Positions 36,206 to 48,667 of a DNA stretch of 64,000 bases are shown here, piece by piece. This DNA is from Polytrichum commune (taxonomy: Eukaryota > Streptophyta > Polytrichopsida > Polytrichales > Polytrichaceae), in the NCBI GenBank assembly GCA_950295325.1, contig OX485805.1:6946501-7010500 (forward strand), read 5' to 3'. The notes beneath the pieces were generated by a model, which worked only from the letters and a program-made list of their open reading frames with translations, was not told the DNA's origin and ran no database searches. Every line of letters begins with the position of its first letter. Position 1 is the first letter of the stretch. The position numbers and the translations under genes are program-made.

Positions 36206-36214
36206 CTATAAAAA
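36206..36214 (+). promoter_or_regulatory. TATA box of left RBX1
   Basis: CTATAAAAA lies about 210 bp before the RBX1 start codon. The same element is conserved in the right arm at 57921-57929 (complement). Confidence 0.5.
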
Positions 36215-36371
36215 CCCCAGCGTCCGATCTCAGCATTAGATTCCACGCAGCCGAGATTTACATGTCTCCAAGTCGCATCAATAGTGCGCCTACTTATAGA
36301 GGAGTACAAAAATTTGGAGCAGTAATCGCGGTGGACGCGTCAGTTGCGTAGAAGGGAAATTTTGGTCTTGG

Positions 36372-36380
36372 TTAGGGTTT
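36372..36380 (+). promoter_or_regulatory. Telo-box in the RBX1 leader
   Basis: TTAGGGTTT, the complement of AAACCCTAA, lies about 45 bp before ATG. It is conserved at 57755-57763 in the right arm. Telo-boxes are common near starts of housekeeping and translation genes in plants. Confidence 0.5.
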
Positions 36381-36421
36381 GTGTAAGACGAGGAGGAGTG
36401 CAGTTTCATTGAGGATTCGAC

Positions 36422-37699
<1,278 letters not shown>

Positions 37700-40507
37700 T
37701 CGTCGAAACATAAGGTGGAACACAGCAGTTCCTGGAGGCAATAGTGGAAATGGGTATGTCAATGATAATTCCAAAAAGTACTGTCACAGAGCGGCACCTT
37801 TAACTCCCGACCATTCCCAGCTTGGTAAACTACATGATGGCCTCAGTGTCATTTTCCTAGAGCATAATCTGGACTCATTTGCATACTCCAGTGTTTGGTT
37901 TTGGGGCAAAGCCTGTGAAGTGTCGTGTCCTGCGATGAAGTTCCTTAGACAGACAATTAATGCTGGAGTGTTCCTTCTTCCAAGTTCAGATACTCGTGTT
38001 TGGTACTTTCACAAGTAATATGAGCAATCAAGGTGCTCTGCATGACGAGAGCTGCAGTGCTGGCCTCTCGTCACAGGATAATGGATTTCATAGTGGAACA
38101 ATGAACAACCTTGATTTGTTCAAGCAACTCCATAACTTATCTGTTGGAGTTCCTAATCTAGGTGAAATCGGCATGTGTAGACTTTCTATTTGTGTGAGAG
38201 AGACCTCTGATGCTCATGTCCACTCGTGTCTGCAAACGAAATGTATAATTACCGTGAATTAGAATCTGTGAAATCGGGCATTTTGATTGACATGCCATAT
38301 TATTTGGTGAGCATTATCAGTCATTGGTGGTGCACTTGACATTATCCAATGTGTACCATTTGTGGAACACCAGGATCAGTAATCTTGTAGGGTGTTAATG
38401 ACACCCATTAGCGGTGGTTGAAATAGAGAGTGGCAACAGCAGAAATAGAAGCCCACAGAAAATTGCAATCCCAACCATCAAGTAACTATCACATCAAAGC
38501 ATTCCATATGTACTCTGGTTTATCTAGGACAGGCCGGGGGGTTAGTGTATTTTCTTTGATAGCAATATTGAGGGTTTCTGGCATATAATCACTGCACAAA
38601 CAAGAAGCTGTGAGGGACATGAAAGGATCACATCCATCTGGTTAGAAACACAGAAGATATAATTAAGCCTTTTGTATTGAATTTAGAAGCATCAACTTCG
38701 AAAATGCATCATAATCTGTCCATGCTTTGATGACAAACTGGAAACTTTTTATTCTTTCATGTACAGAAACTTTCATGACCAGGATGAAGATTATACATGC
38801 AAACCGTTCGGCTTTATAGTAGTTTCATGTATGTATATGATAAATATGAACTTCCAGATGAATGTTTATTTTTTAATCCTGCAAAAACTATACAAGTGAT
38901 TGGGAAGAAGAAAAGGCTAGTCTTGTATATGTGTTCCTCACTTGTACTCCTTGTCTCTGGATAAAATGAATCACACAGACGTCTTGCTCAGTGGTGGTCA
39001 AGAGGTAGCTGTCATACCAATCGCGCATGGCAACTTGCAATGTTTAAGGACTGTGATAGATGTCATCCAATAGATTTTGTGAATCCTAAAGTTGATGATA
39101 ATATCCCAAATCTAGTGAAAACGTATTTGCAACAATGGCCACGCAACGACTGGTCTTGGACTTAATAAGTAACAATATGATTTTGAACAACTTTTTTGAC
39201 TATGCACATCAATTAAGATCTTAAAAGGAGTGCCGATCTTGTTGAAATAGTTCCCACCCTTATCATGCAAGTTCACTTATTCCCTATCCACTTTCCAATG
39301 GGTCCACTATAATTAGTTTTCGCGATATCGTTTCATTCTACATTTTCTCCCACATCTTGAATTTGATTAAACGTAGTTCTAATTTTAGGATTGACAAAAT
39401 ACGCAAATGGGTGTGGACGCGCCTTTTTCAAAATACTTTACTTGACAACTATCCAAATATCAATAAATCTCATCATCAAATACTTTTTGTTTGCCCATAT
39501 ATTATTTCTCAGATGACAATGGAATATTCCAAAATCATTATAACAATGTCATTAATGGTTAAATTTATTATAACTAATTTATCAAGGTCATTATCGGTTT
39601 TGTTCATTATAGAAAATTTAACAAGTCCCTAAAAATTCATGTCTATAGGCATTTGTTATTTTGTCCAATCGAAGGTTTATTGTGGTGTTCGATTTGACTG
39701 ACATATTGTGCCACTATATCTCTCATTATAACAATGCATCTCTATATGTGAAGAGATGGTTTGATTCTTTTTTCAAATTAACATAGTAGTAGTGGTAATA
39801 AAAATTAGACTGTAAAATATTAGGTCGGTTAGATAAGTTTAGATTTTGAAATCAACTTGATAAGTAAAATCCTAAAAAAACAAGAGGCAACAGATTATTA
39901 GATATTTATTTTAGGATTGACTAAGCTAAAGTTAATGAACAAAAATTGCTAATGTTAATAGTTTAAGATATTCTAATGATCCGAAATGACTACGTGCCAA
40001 AACAATCAAACGAATGAAGCAAACGACATTGACTATCAAAAAAACCATTTAAATTAGTCAAATGCCTCGACGATATAAGATCCATTTGGACGAGTGTCTT
40101 TTGACACTATTAAATAAAAACATATTAAATATTTAGACAAAAATGGTCTATGGTAGCTGGAATGATCCAATGCAAGAAGGGACGTCGCTAAGCAAAATAC
40201 AACGAAAACATTCAATCTTCACTGTATGAGGTAATCTTAATTAAGGGGTGCCAAAAAAAATTTGATCTACCTTTTATTCTTCCACTTCGGTATTATTTTC
40301 GATCTCGGACTGTCGCAACCCTTGCTAATTCCCCTTAACAATCTTGCCAATTTTCATTTCTAGCAAAGGTTACGAGCGCTAACCATTCACATTCCGCCAT
40401 GCTAATGGTTAGCTCCTCCTATCCCAGACCTTATAGTTCATAAAAGGGGAACCAACCCTCCTACTTTACTTTCGGGACTCACCTCTTAATCAGTAACCAA
40501 TTCTCGG

Positions 40508-41075
40508 ATGTTGTCGCACACCTCTCCATGAGGAGTGCCCGAAACACCATGGACTCAAAGGGGACCCCGGAGTGACACCCGGGACTTGTGACGCCATTGG
40601 TGAGAGGGCCCAAGTGATCCTAATGTGGATGAGGGCCCCGGGCATTAGGAACGCAAGACTAAAAGGCATATGGGTAAGGCCCTAAGCTATGCGTAGCTTA
40701 TGGCGTGGTGATTCTAAAATGCTCAAGAACACCTCAATTGGAGGTGTGAGCTAGGAGTTATGACAATTTGAGTGGGACGTTGTCCCGGGACACCGCCCTG
40801 GTTCAGCAGTGGCCTGGGAGTGGCTCCCGGGAATGCCAAGGTTTAAACAAGCATAACTTCCTTAATACTTGTCTGAATAGGGCAAGTGAGGAGTCCATCG
40901 GCATCTACATGAAGCGTAGATGACGGTGGAGGGGTCGCTTGTTAGCATCATTCATCATACAAGGAAGTTATGATGGTCTGAAGCTGCTCGGGGCTTCTAA
41001 GCCCAACGGCTAAGGGAAGATGTCTACTTGGCCCCAACTCTTGGTATAGAGACAAAAGGTTTCTTGACGGTGGGT
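40508..41075 (+). repeat. LTR-like repeat, uninterrupted copy
   Basis: Collinear with 20813-21900 but without the hAT-like insertion. It contains 'catctacatgaagcgtagat' and 'cttgacggtggg'. A solo LTR or LTR fragment is the likeliest reading; terminal TG/CA and a target duplication were not established. Confidence 0.55.
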
Positions 41076-42996
41076 GTAGTTAGGATTTTGCTATGACTTA
41101 AAACAACAAACCCAGGGAACTAAGTCTCCAGGAAGACTAAGATAGTGTCTATAAGGGTTAATGTCACATTAGATTAAGGTTCTTAATAACATTCTATGGT
41201 GATTCTCATTCCTTATTCCCTTCAATATTAGCTTATTTCATTCTTTTCCTCTCTCTCTCTTTAATTCCTTTGTAATGGTTCGGTCGTGAGTGTTGTCTAT
41301 CCTATCTTCAAGGTAGGTACTACCATTTCTAAGGTTCAAACTTAACTCAGTCGTGAAGCTCAATAGCTTGGCAAATTGTCAAGTAACTCATAGGCATGAT
41401 AGCATGTCCGGGGCAACGTCTTTTGAGTAACCATCTTTGTCTTTATTTGTGAGGAATTATGCTTGCAAACAATTCAAATTAATTCCACTTAGACTTACTT
41501 ACAACCATCGGCAATTGTTCAAGAACCGTAACCACCATCGTCATCTTCCAATGGACCTGGCAAGACATCTCGAAGAATATCCATCCGTCAATACATTAGA
41601 TATGTATAAATTTATCAGGCTATATCCCTGGATTAACAAGCTTTTATCATCCATAAGATTTGCATGCAAGTAGTCTTATATCACAAGGTAAACTCTGCCT
41701 CTTCCCTTCAAACTGACTTTGTAGTCTAGGCTTACGTCAGCCCTTGTTTTCTCTATTACTAGCTGGCGATATGCGGCTGGCTTGCCCAGGCGATATCCTC
41801 TCTCAGGAATACTACCTCAGGGAAAAGTCGATAGCTCTCAAGCTTCCTCGCACTGGCTATGGCCCGTCAGCCTCTCTCGACGACTACCTCGCCCATCTCA
41901 GGCTTCTCTTATGCTTTCTTTCCTCTGCCCATCCTTCTATGGCTTAGGCTTCATCCTCTATGCTTATCACCACATATTTCTCCTTAGGCCAATTGCCCTT
42001 TCATCTCCCTCATGGGAGTTACTTCCGTCTTGACCCTTCAATGGTCATGCCTCTTTATAGACGGCTTCAGAATATGGCCTTACTGCCGTCCGTCCATCTT
42101 CACTCCCCTCTCATAGGGTAAGTGATTATCTTGCAGCTTATCGCCTGCTCAAACTTCGTCCACTCATATTAGACTTAATATTCTTACACACTCAAACTTC
42201 ATTCCATGGCCATTTGCCAAGAATCTGACATTCTTCCACAAAATCGATAACTTCCTTGCTCATATGTCCACTCTTAGACCTTACAACATATTGCCCTTCC
42301 GGCTCATAACTACGTCTTCACCTCATAAAGACTCTTGCCTCAACATGCTTTGCCTTCTCTGAGTATGTTATTCGATCTCACTCCTTTCTCTCGGCCTATC
42401 GCCAGATTATCACAATGTATACTTGCCCTCACGGCTAACTTTCTGACTAAGACATGTACACTTCCTGCCTTTACTTAAGACTCGATTTGCTTACATCACT
42501 ACACTCACATTCAATACTGACGCTACCGCTATCAGAATTGCATCACACAAACAACTAGATTATTGCTCATTGAAATATCGCTTCACTCATATTCAAATTA
42601 CATATTGCCAAAGACTGAATCACTCAATTCTCATACGTCTATTGTCACTTCTCCCTCTCGGAGAAAGACTAATTGCACTCAGTCTCAATCACTGAGATTT
42701 GATGCCGCTAAAGCCTATTGCTCTACTGTGAGACTACGTCTGATTCTATCCTTTGAAAATAGCCTGCCTGCTCCTCGCTCGCCTCCTCCTTATGACAACG
42801 AATGGGGAGGAGTCGGTTAGAGGCCATAACCGATTCTTGACGTCGATAGCCTCCAACTACCGCTCCTGACGTCGGGTAAAAGTCTATTTGCCGGACGAAT
42901 CTCATTAGATTTCAAAAATTGCCTAATTCGGCTAGGCGATAGCCAAAAATTGGTCTTACATAGCCCCACACTTAATCTTTTGCGTCCCACAAAATT

Positions 42997-43419
42997 TTAC
43001 TTCTTCATCCGCTTATTGCTTTGGTCCATCTGCTTGAATGGTCGTTGGGAAGATGGGCCATAATCCTCGACATAACCTGGTGCCATTACCTCTTCTTGTG
43101 GTACCACCGTATTGTGCACGAGCCATTGCGTCTTCAATGCTCGGCTGATGACGCCATACCGTGTGGCTCCGAACTCATTCACCAGACTATGGTGTGGGCC
43201 AATGATAAAGTAGGTAGCGCACATCGCCTCTAAGCACCGATACCACTGCGCCGAATTGTAATTAATCTTCGTCAGGAACATTGCCTCGCGGTTGGCCTTG
43301 CTCAACATGTTCACATTGTAGACGAACTTCTTGCACCAAAATCCTAGAATGGCTGTGAAAATCGCTGCTCGGAAGCACACGGGGTCTTGATGCTCCCTGT
43401 GCTCATAGGAAAATTGCAT
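42997..43419 (-). CDS. Unrecognised open reading frame (140 codons)
   Basis: Begins ATG (MQFSYEHREHQDPVC) and ends with a Lys/Arg-rich tail. Its even composition (CLEAMCATYFIIGPHHSLVN) looks more protein-like than most chance frames here. There is no recognisable domain and no clear splice partner. It may be a remnant of a retroelement or of a host gene. Confidence 0.25.
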   Translation of the reverse strand: MQFSYEHREHQDPVCFRAAIFTAILGFWCKKFVYNVNMLSKANREAMFLTKINYNSAQWYRCLEAMCATYFIIGPHHSLVNEFGATRYGVISRALKTQWLVHNTVVPQEEVMAPGYVEDYGPSSQRPFKQMDQSNKRMKK

Positions 43420-43738
43420 GTAATTACAAGCTACTGTAGTGTCATGACAATGTAGTTTACCTAAAGCCTCACTTCATCCTCCACACCATCATTCAGCGTC
43501 TGCATTGGTGTAGTCAAGGGGCCCAGATTCCTATAGTGAAATATCACCCGTATAAACTTAAGCTTGTCTTTCGTCTTGGAAATCTGGATATCAGAAGCTG
43601 ACTTATCATCTTACACGGGAAGGGATTCTGCGATGAAATCGGAAGTTGATAGATAGAGCGGACTCTTTTAAACTGCAGCATTTGCCTGACTGATTAGATT
43701 TATTCAACCTATCGCTTTAGATGACACGTCTTGAATGA

Positions 43739-44062
43739 TTGTTATGTATCCAAGGCTCAACTCGTCAGCTAGCCTTAGGTCCTATGTTTAATCCTGAAAT
43801 GCATATGCAAGGATGTTACACACAAGGGACAAGAAGAGTTCCAGTTAACGTTGTGATTGAACTACTGGAAGCTCTTAGATGTGCTCATGCTGCGGAGTTG
43901 CTCTCTGTGCATAGATGCATGAATTTTGCGTGTGCACACTGGTGCTGTAGCAATGACAGAATCGTCGTGCGAGGTTGTTTGAGAGTTAGATTGCGAAGGC
44001 CTCGTAAAATGAAGGGCGACTTTGGCTTTAAACTAGGCAATGACAAGATGGAGCCTCATTGA
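43739..44062 (+). CDS. Unrecognised open reading frame (107 codons)
   Basis: An open frame rich in Arg, Cys and Met with no known motif. It may be a chance frame or an exon of a decayed gene. Confidence 0.15.
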   Translation: MLCIQGSTRQLALGPMFNPEMHMQGCYTQGTRRVPVNVVIELLEALRCAHAAELLSVHRCMNFACAHWCCSNDRIVVRGCLRVRLRRPRKMKGDFGFKLGNDKMEPH

Positions 44063-44534
44063 GATTCTTAATCGACCAACTCGATGGTGTGTGAGCAAAG
44101 TGTAGTACGTACAAGTCATCCTGAAACTTCCATTTAGTAGTTTAATTTATCCGTTCATAACAACGATTCGTGACTCAGATTAATTCATCTTAATTTCTGA
44201 TTTGTACCTGCTACATGAGGATTTTCTATGGAACAACATCACAGAATGTATTGCAGTATTACAATTTGCGAGCAGTTTTTCTATCATGCGCGTCCAGTGT
44301 TTTCAGTTTCCTTTCAATGTAGGAACCGTCGTCTACAATAACAATTATCTGTTTCCTTCTAAGATACGTACTGATAACGGAGATAGTAAGAGCACTCAAA
44401 TGGAGATAGGAGAAGCACTCAAATGCGATGGTAATGTGCGAGACTCGGCAATTTTGAGAGTCCTAGTAAACGGGATGCAGTCTCAATGCGGGTGATGGAC
44501 GTTCAAAAATTATCATGAAATCTGCAGTCCTCGT

Positions 44535-44927
44535 TCAGAACATTAATCTGTTCCCCAGCTCATCGAACCTTGCAATGGCATGCATAAAATCTTGTTGCTG
44601 AATCTGTATATTTTCAAGCTCCTTAGCGGTGAACTCTTTGCCCGGCATTTGTTCGCGTTGCTTCACAATTCGAACTCCTGCAATAAGTCCAGCCTCCTTG
44701 CACAACATGACGAGTTTCTCATTGCTATAAGCCATTGTGCGTTGAACAATAATAGAAAAATCCATAGTTACGTCCAATTTCATGTCCTTCGTAGCTTCTC
44801 TCAAGATGAGCTCCCTCTCCTTATTCTGATCCATGGCCACAAAGTTGAAAGGATGACCACAAAGCTGATCAGAGCAGCAGGCGGATGGAACTCTGCAAGC
44901 ATACACAAACATATCTAATGATGTCAT
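44535..44927 (-). CDS. Unrecognised open reading frame, helical (130 codons)
   Basis: The protein has a charged, heptad-like pattern (KERELILREATKDMKL; GKEFTAKELENIQIQQQDFMHA) suggesting a coiled coil. An internal ATG (MDQNKEREL) may be the true start. No family is recognised. It lies on the same strand as the frame at 42997-43419, and the two could be parts of one decayed element. Confidence 0.3.
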   Translation of the reverse strand: MTSLDMFVYACRVPSACCSDQLCGHPFNFVAMDQNKERELILREATKDMKLDVTMDFSIIVQRTMAYSNEKLVMLCKEAGLIAGVRIVKQREQMPGKEFTAKELENIQIQQQDFMHAIARFDELGNRLMF

Positions 44928-44940
44928 CCTCGCACATTTC

Positions 44941-45560
44941 CATCAGAGAAGTTCATTGACCTTACACCTCCAAGGTGCCTCCACCTCAAAAGACATATCG
45001 GATCAGACACTCACAGGACCTTTTTACAGACTGCTGAGTGACTCTCCCAAAATCACACCAAGAAGCCAAACGTGAAAGCCAAAACCAAGCTAGAGAGCTA
45101 CGCTTTGGCTGCAATTATCGCATTCCTAATGCAATCCACCTAGGTTGCACACACCCCTACACCTTCAAAAAGTAGTAATACAACATCCACAACACTTTAT
45201 ATATCTGCAATTTACAAAACTTGTTATACACAAGCCTGTAGACATCCAGTAAGTGCCTAGGCACATCGGATACCATAGTTGCAGATGAGGATAAGATGAA
45301 TAGAAGCTTTCCATCAGAGAAGTTCATCAACCTTATACCTCCAAGGTGTCTCCACCTAGGATAAATGCGATTCTCATTAAACGGATCAGACACAAATAGA
45401 ACCATTGCACGGACTGCTATGCAGTAATAATCACATCAGGAAGCCGAAAGTGACAATCAGATTGAAGCAAAACAGCTTCGCTCTGGCTGCAACCATCGCA
45501 TTCCCAATGCAATCCGGCCAGGTTGCACAACACCCCTCCACCTTGAAAAACACATCCAAA
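44941..45560 (+). repeat. Tandem duplication with a ~371-bp period
   Basis: 'catcagagaagttcatt' at 44941 recurs at 45312, with collinear blocks 'cctccaaggtg', 'cggatcagacac', 'atcgcattcc(t/c)aatgcaatcc' and 'aggttgcaca'. The copies have diverged with indels. Confidence 0.7.
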
Positions 45561-46499
45561 ACGGTTATATGCAATCTATTAAACCTAGACACAAGCTACA
45601 GCGGACACCCGTGACCATAGATAGGGTTGCAGAACTCTAAAGTATAAACGACAGAAAGTTTAGGACGACAGACACCATAGCCGAAACCCTAAAGGCTTAC
45701 CGCAAATGTCAGAGTAGAATCTGCGGCATATTCTTGGAAAAGCTTCATCAACAACTACTGTGATTATCCCAATTAGTGAGGGAGGGCTAATAGTGAGGTG
45801 ATACTAAATTTCTTCACGCTATGAGATCAGTGCCACCAAAGGATCTAAAAAGCATTCTTCATCCCGGCGTGGTTCACTGAGAATACTATTCATAGCAACA
45901 CTAGGTATTCACTGAAAGTACCCACACTATTCACTAACAAGCATGTGTTTGCATATAATATTCTTTTATTATATTACAAGCACCTTAGAACATGCATTAA
46001 TTTTTTTGAAATGTATGATAAATGAGCATGTAATCATGAATTTAGTATCACTCAGTAAAAATTCCTGCCTCACTAATTTTGAGACTTGGGAAAATAATGT
46101 GCGTTTTGGGAATTAGTACCACCCACTAAATAGGAAATTACTTATGCAATGGGGGTCGGTTATTAGAGTTCCCATTTACCGTTCCGGAGGTAGGCCTATT
46201 TTCCGTGTTGGTGCTAGCACCGTTGGCCATTCCTAAGCACCGATATTATAATTTGTTAATTAGTGTATATTGTTTGTCATGATTATGAGCTTGGATTTCA
46301 TACTAAGGTCTTTTTCTTGTATCCGCGAATGTGATTTGAGAATTTAAGCACAATCTATTCATCTTTTTGATTTTTTATATTGTTACTATGATTTTTCAAA
46401 GCCATAAAACAACCAAGTGGAGCCCCTGCATATGTTCACGACAATATTAAAGCTAGAATGATTTATAAATTTTGCATGTGTATCCTCCAACATAGTGCC

Positions 46500-46870
46500 A
46501 AGGCCTAGCTCCGGGTCGAAATGAAGGCCAAACCTTGCCCCTCCTTAGTCCCGGGCACATGGGCGGAGGGCCGCCTCCGCCCCAACCTGGCGGAAGCCAG
46601 GTGGCCCTCCGCGGTTGGCCGGCGGGGGGGCCGGGGAGGTGGCTGACCAGCCAGGCGGGTTGCCTGCGCACTGGCCCTCAGCCCTCCGCCCTCCGCCTCT
46701 CCTATCTGTCAACATTTTTTATTATATATAAATTTTTCCTTCTTGATTTGGTGTGGCTGATGGGGGCGGACGGTCCGCTCCGCCCCCACAGCCGGCGGAG
46801 GTCATCCAACGCCGGATGATTATCATCCTCCTCCGCCTGGCCAAGCAGCGGAGGAAGCTCATGTGCGCAG
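46500..46870. repeat. GC-rich patch with short palindromes
   Basis: Dense 'ggcggagg'/'cctccgcc' motifs on both strands give many small hairpins (for example 'cctggcggaagccagg'). It contrasts sharply with the AT-rich surroundings. It may be the GC-rich core of another foldback transposon, but arms and target duplication were not found. Confidence 0.4.
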
Positions 46871-48498
46871 CACTCTTGAGTCCAATATTCAAGATTGAAG
46901 TCTTCAATGCCCTTCAAACGCGATTTGGCGCTTCAAATTTTGCCTCTCTCAAAACAACCCTTTAAAATGCAACCCCAAATTGTAATTTAGAGATCACTTA
47001 AAGTCCTCAATATAAATTTCTTGCCACAAGAACCCACAAGCATAGGACATTGTCACTACATACTACATAGAAGTGGGGTTAGATGGTTGATTCTTGGATT
47101 CTATATTCTTCACATTATCTTGGAAACATGTACAATACAATTCATGCACAAGTTTAATATGAATTTTGTATTTCATTTCTATATTCTTGGATTCAACTGA
47201 AGGGCTGAAATTTGAAAACCCTTCAAAATGAAACTCATATGAGTGCTTCAATCTCGAACACTGCCTGGGTCCTTTGGCCGGTTGGCGCCTGGGTTAACGG
47301 GAACTGCTGGTATTGCACTTTGATCCCTGGCCCCGCTTCCTTTCGGAGGCTCTCACAAATTTACCGGCCCTGGTAGGCGGATTCTTGTACACCCTATTAC
47401 TCACCAAATCCCTTTCGTTTGGATGTCGAAGCCTCGAAGGAGGAGGAAACCCTACGGTTGTGATTGTCCTGTAGCAACGATGGATATGTAGATGGAGGAA
47501 CACCGTAAGTAATCGTCAAGCTTGCAACACCTTAAGTTCAGTTTCCGTCGGTGTGAGCTTTGCGCAAGAGGCGTCGAGACGCCCCATCACCTTCTAAGAA
47601 TTAAGTCTGGTATTTAGACAAGTGTGTGCTGCAAAGTTGATGTATCTGAAGTGGTTGACTGTCTCAATTGCAAATGAATGAGGTCCATTTTGGATCTTCT
47701 GGATGCCTTGATGCTGATAATTAGGAACTTTGAGTACAGCGGTTGCTTGAAGAAATATAGGATACTAGCTTAGGCTCTTCTTTGAGATACCTTGCATTGA
47801 GTAAACGATTGATGGGGGATCGAATTGCTCAAGGGCTTAACAATAATCTCTCATCAGCGTCTTCTTGCATAGACAACAGTGCCATTCCTAAACCTCATTT
47901 CTCGTTTGATCAACTGCACACAAACCTGAACAGCTCACTTGAAACAGACAACAATTGAATAGTTCCAAACCGAACAGAATTGTAATTATTACTGCACACA
48001 CGTGCTTAATTACCGGAGAACTTCAAATTATAAACCCAAGTGAACAGATGCACTGCACAGAGTGACAAGAAGGTCGTGCAGACCAGGGGATCAATTGCAG
48101 ATGCTATTGTTAAGAGTTAAAAAATCGATGGTTACGCACGGTCCACCTCTGCTCAAAACTGTCCAACAGATGCTAATTGTTAGGTTCATAGTTTTAAATG
48201 GTGACGTCCTGGCCCGTCGAATGAACCCCTGCATATGGATCAATGTTCTGGGTCGTCCCCGCACCGGTTACTCAACATACCGTCGCCGACAGACGGCCGT
48301 TTTGGAACTTTGGAGAGTTTACTGCATCAGCGCCCTCGCCATTCCCCCTTCCAACACGTACATTAGATTGCATCGATCTCTCATGTTGAGTTTCTAGTCA
48401 CATCTCATATTTTAAGTACACAATCTCAGACGTTGAATGGGGCAAATGTACATTATATTGCCTCCCTTTAAATTTCGGCTCTGGCAATCCATCAGAAT

Positions 48499-48514
48499 CC
48501 TAAACCCTAAACCA
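48499..48514 (+). promoter_or_regulatory. Double telo-box upstream of the PPR gene
   Basis: CCTAAACCCTAAACCA lies about 155 bp before the PPR start codon. It is an overlapping pair of AAACCCTAA-type boxes. Confidence 0.5.
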
Positions 48515-48667
48515 TTGGTTCTGCAGGGAGAGACTTGAAGGTGGATAAAGGGTTCTTGCGGCTTGAAGGTGGTAAGATGGGAGGGGCTGGCTATGGCGAA
48601 TGAGCCGCTGCTTCACAATTTCATAGAGAATTTGGGAAAGGAAGGAAGGACTTGAGAGAAGGAGCGG

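Larger units (their letters stand above)
38948..48667. other. Spacer between the arms: gene-poor, repeat-rich DNA
   Basis: No recognised gene. It contains an LTR-like repeat (40508-41075), pyrimidine-rich DNA at about 41680-42700 with only short frames, three unrecognised open frames (42997-43419, 43739-44062, 44535-44927), a tandem duplication at 44941-45560, and a GC-rich patch at 46500-46870. The rest is AT-rich and structureless to the eye. Confidence 0.4.

Noticed and set aside
35872-36309. 145-codon antisense frame in the RBX1 promoter, partly conserved in the right arm (57826-58113)
   Set aside because: Its conservation follows from the recent duplication. It overlaps the TATA box and leader, and the right copy is shorter.
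48062-48397. 111-codon frame upstream of the PPR gene
   Set aside because: Arg/Leu-rich with no domain. It ends well before the telo-box promoter and does not join the PPR exons.
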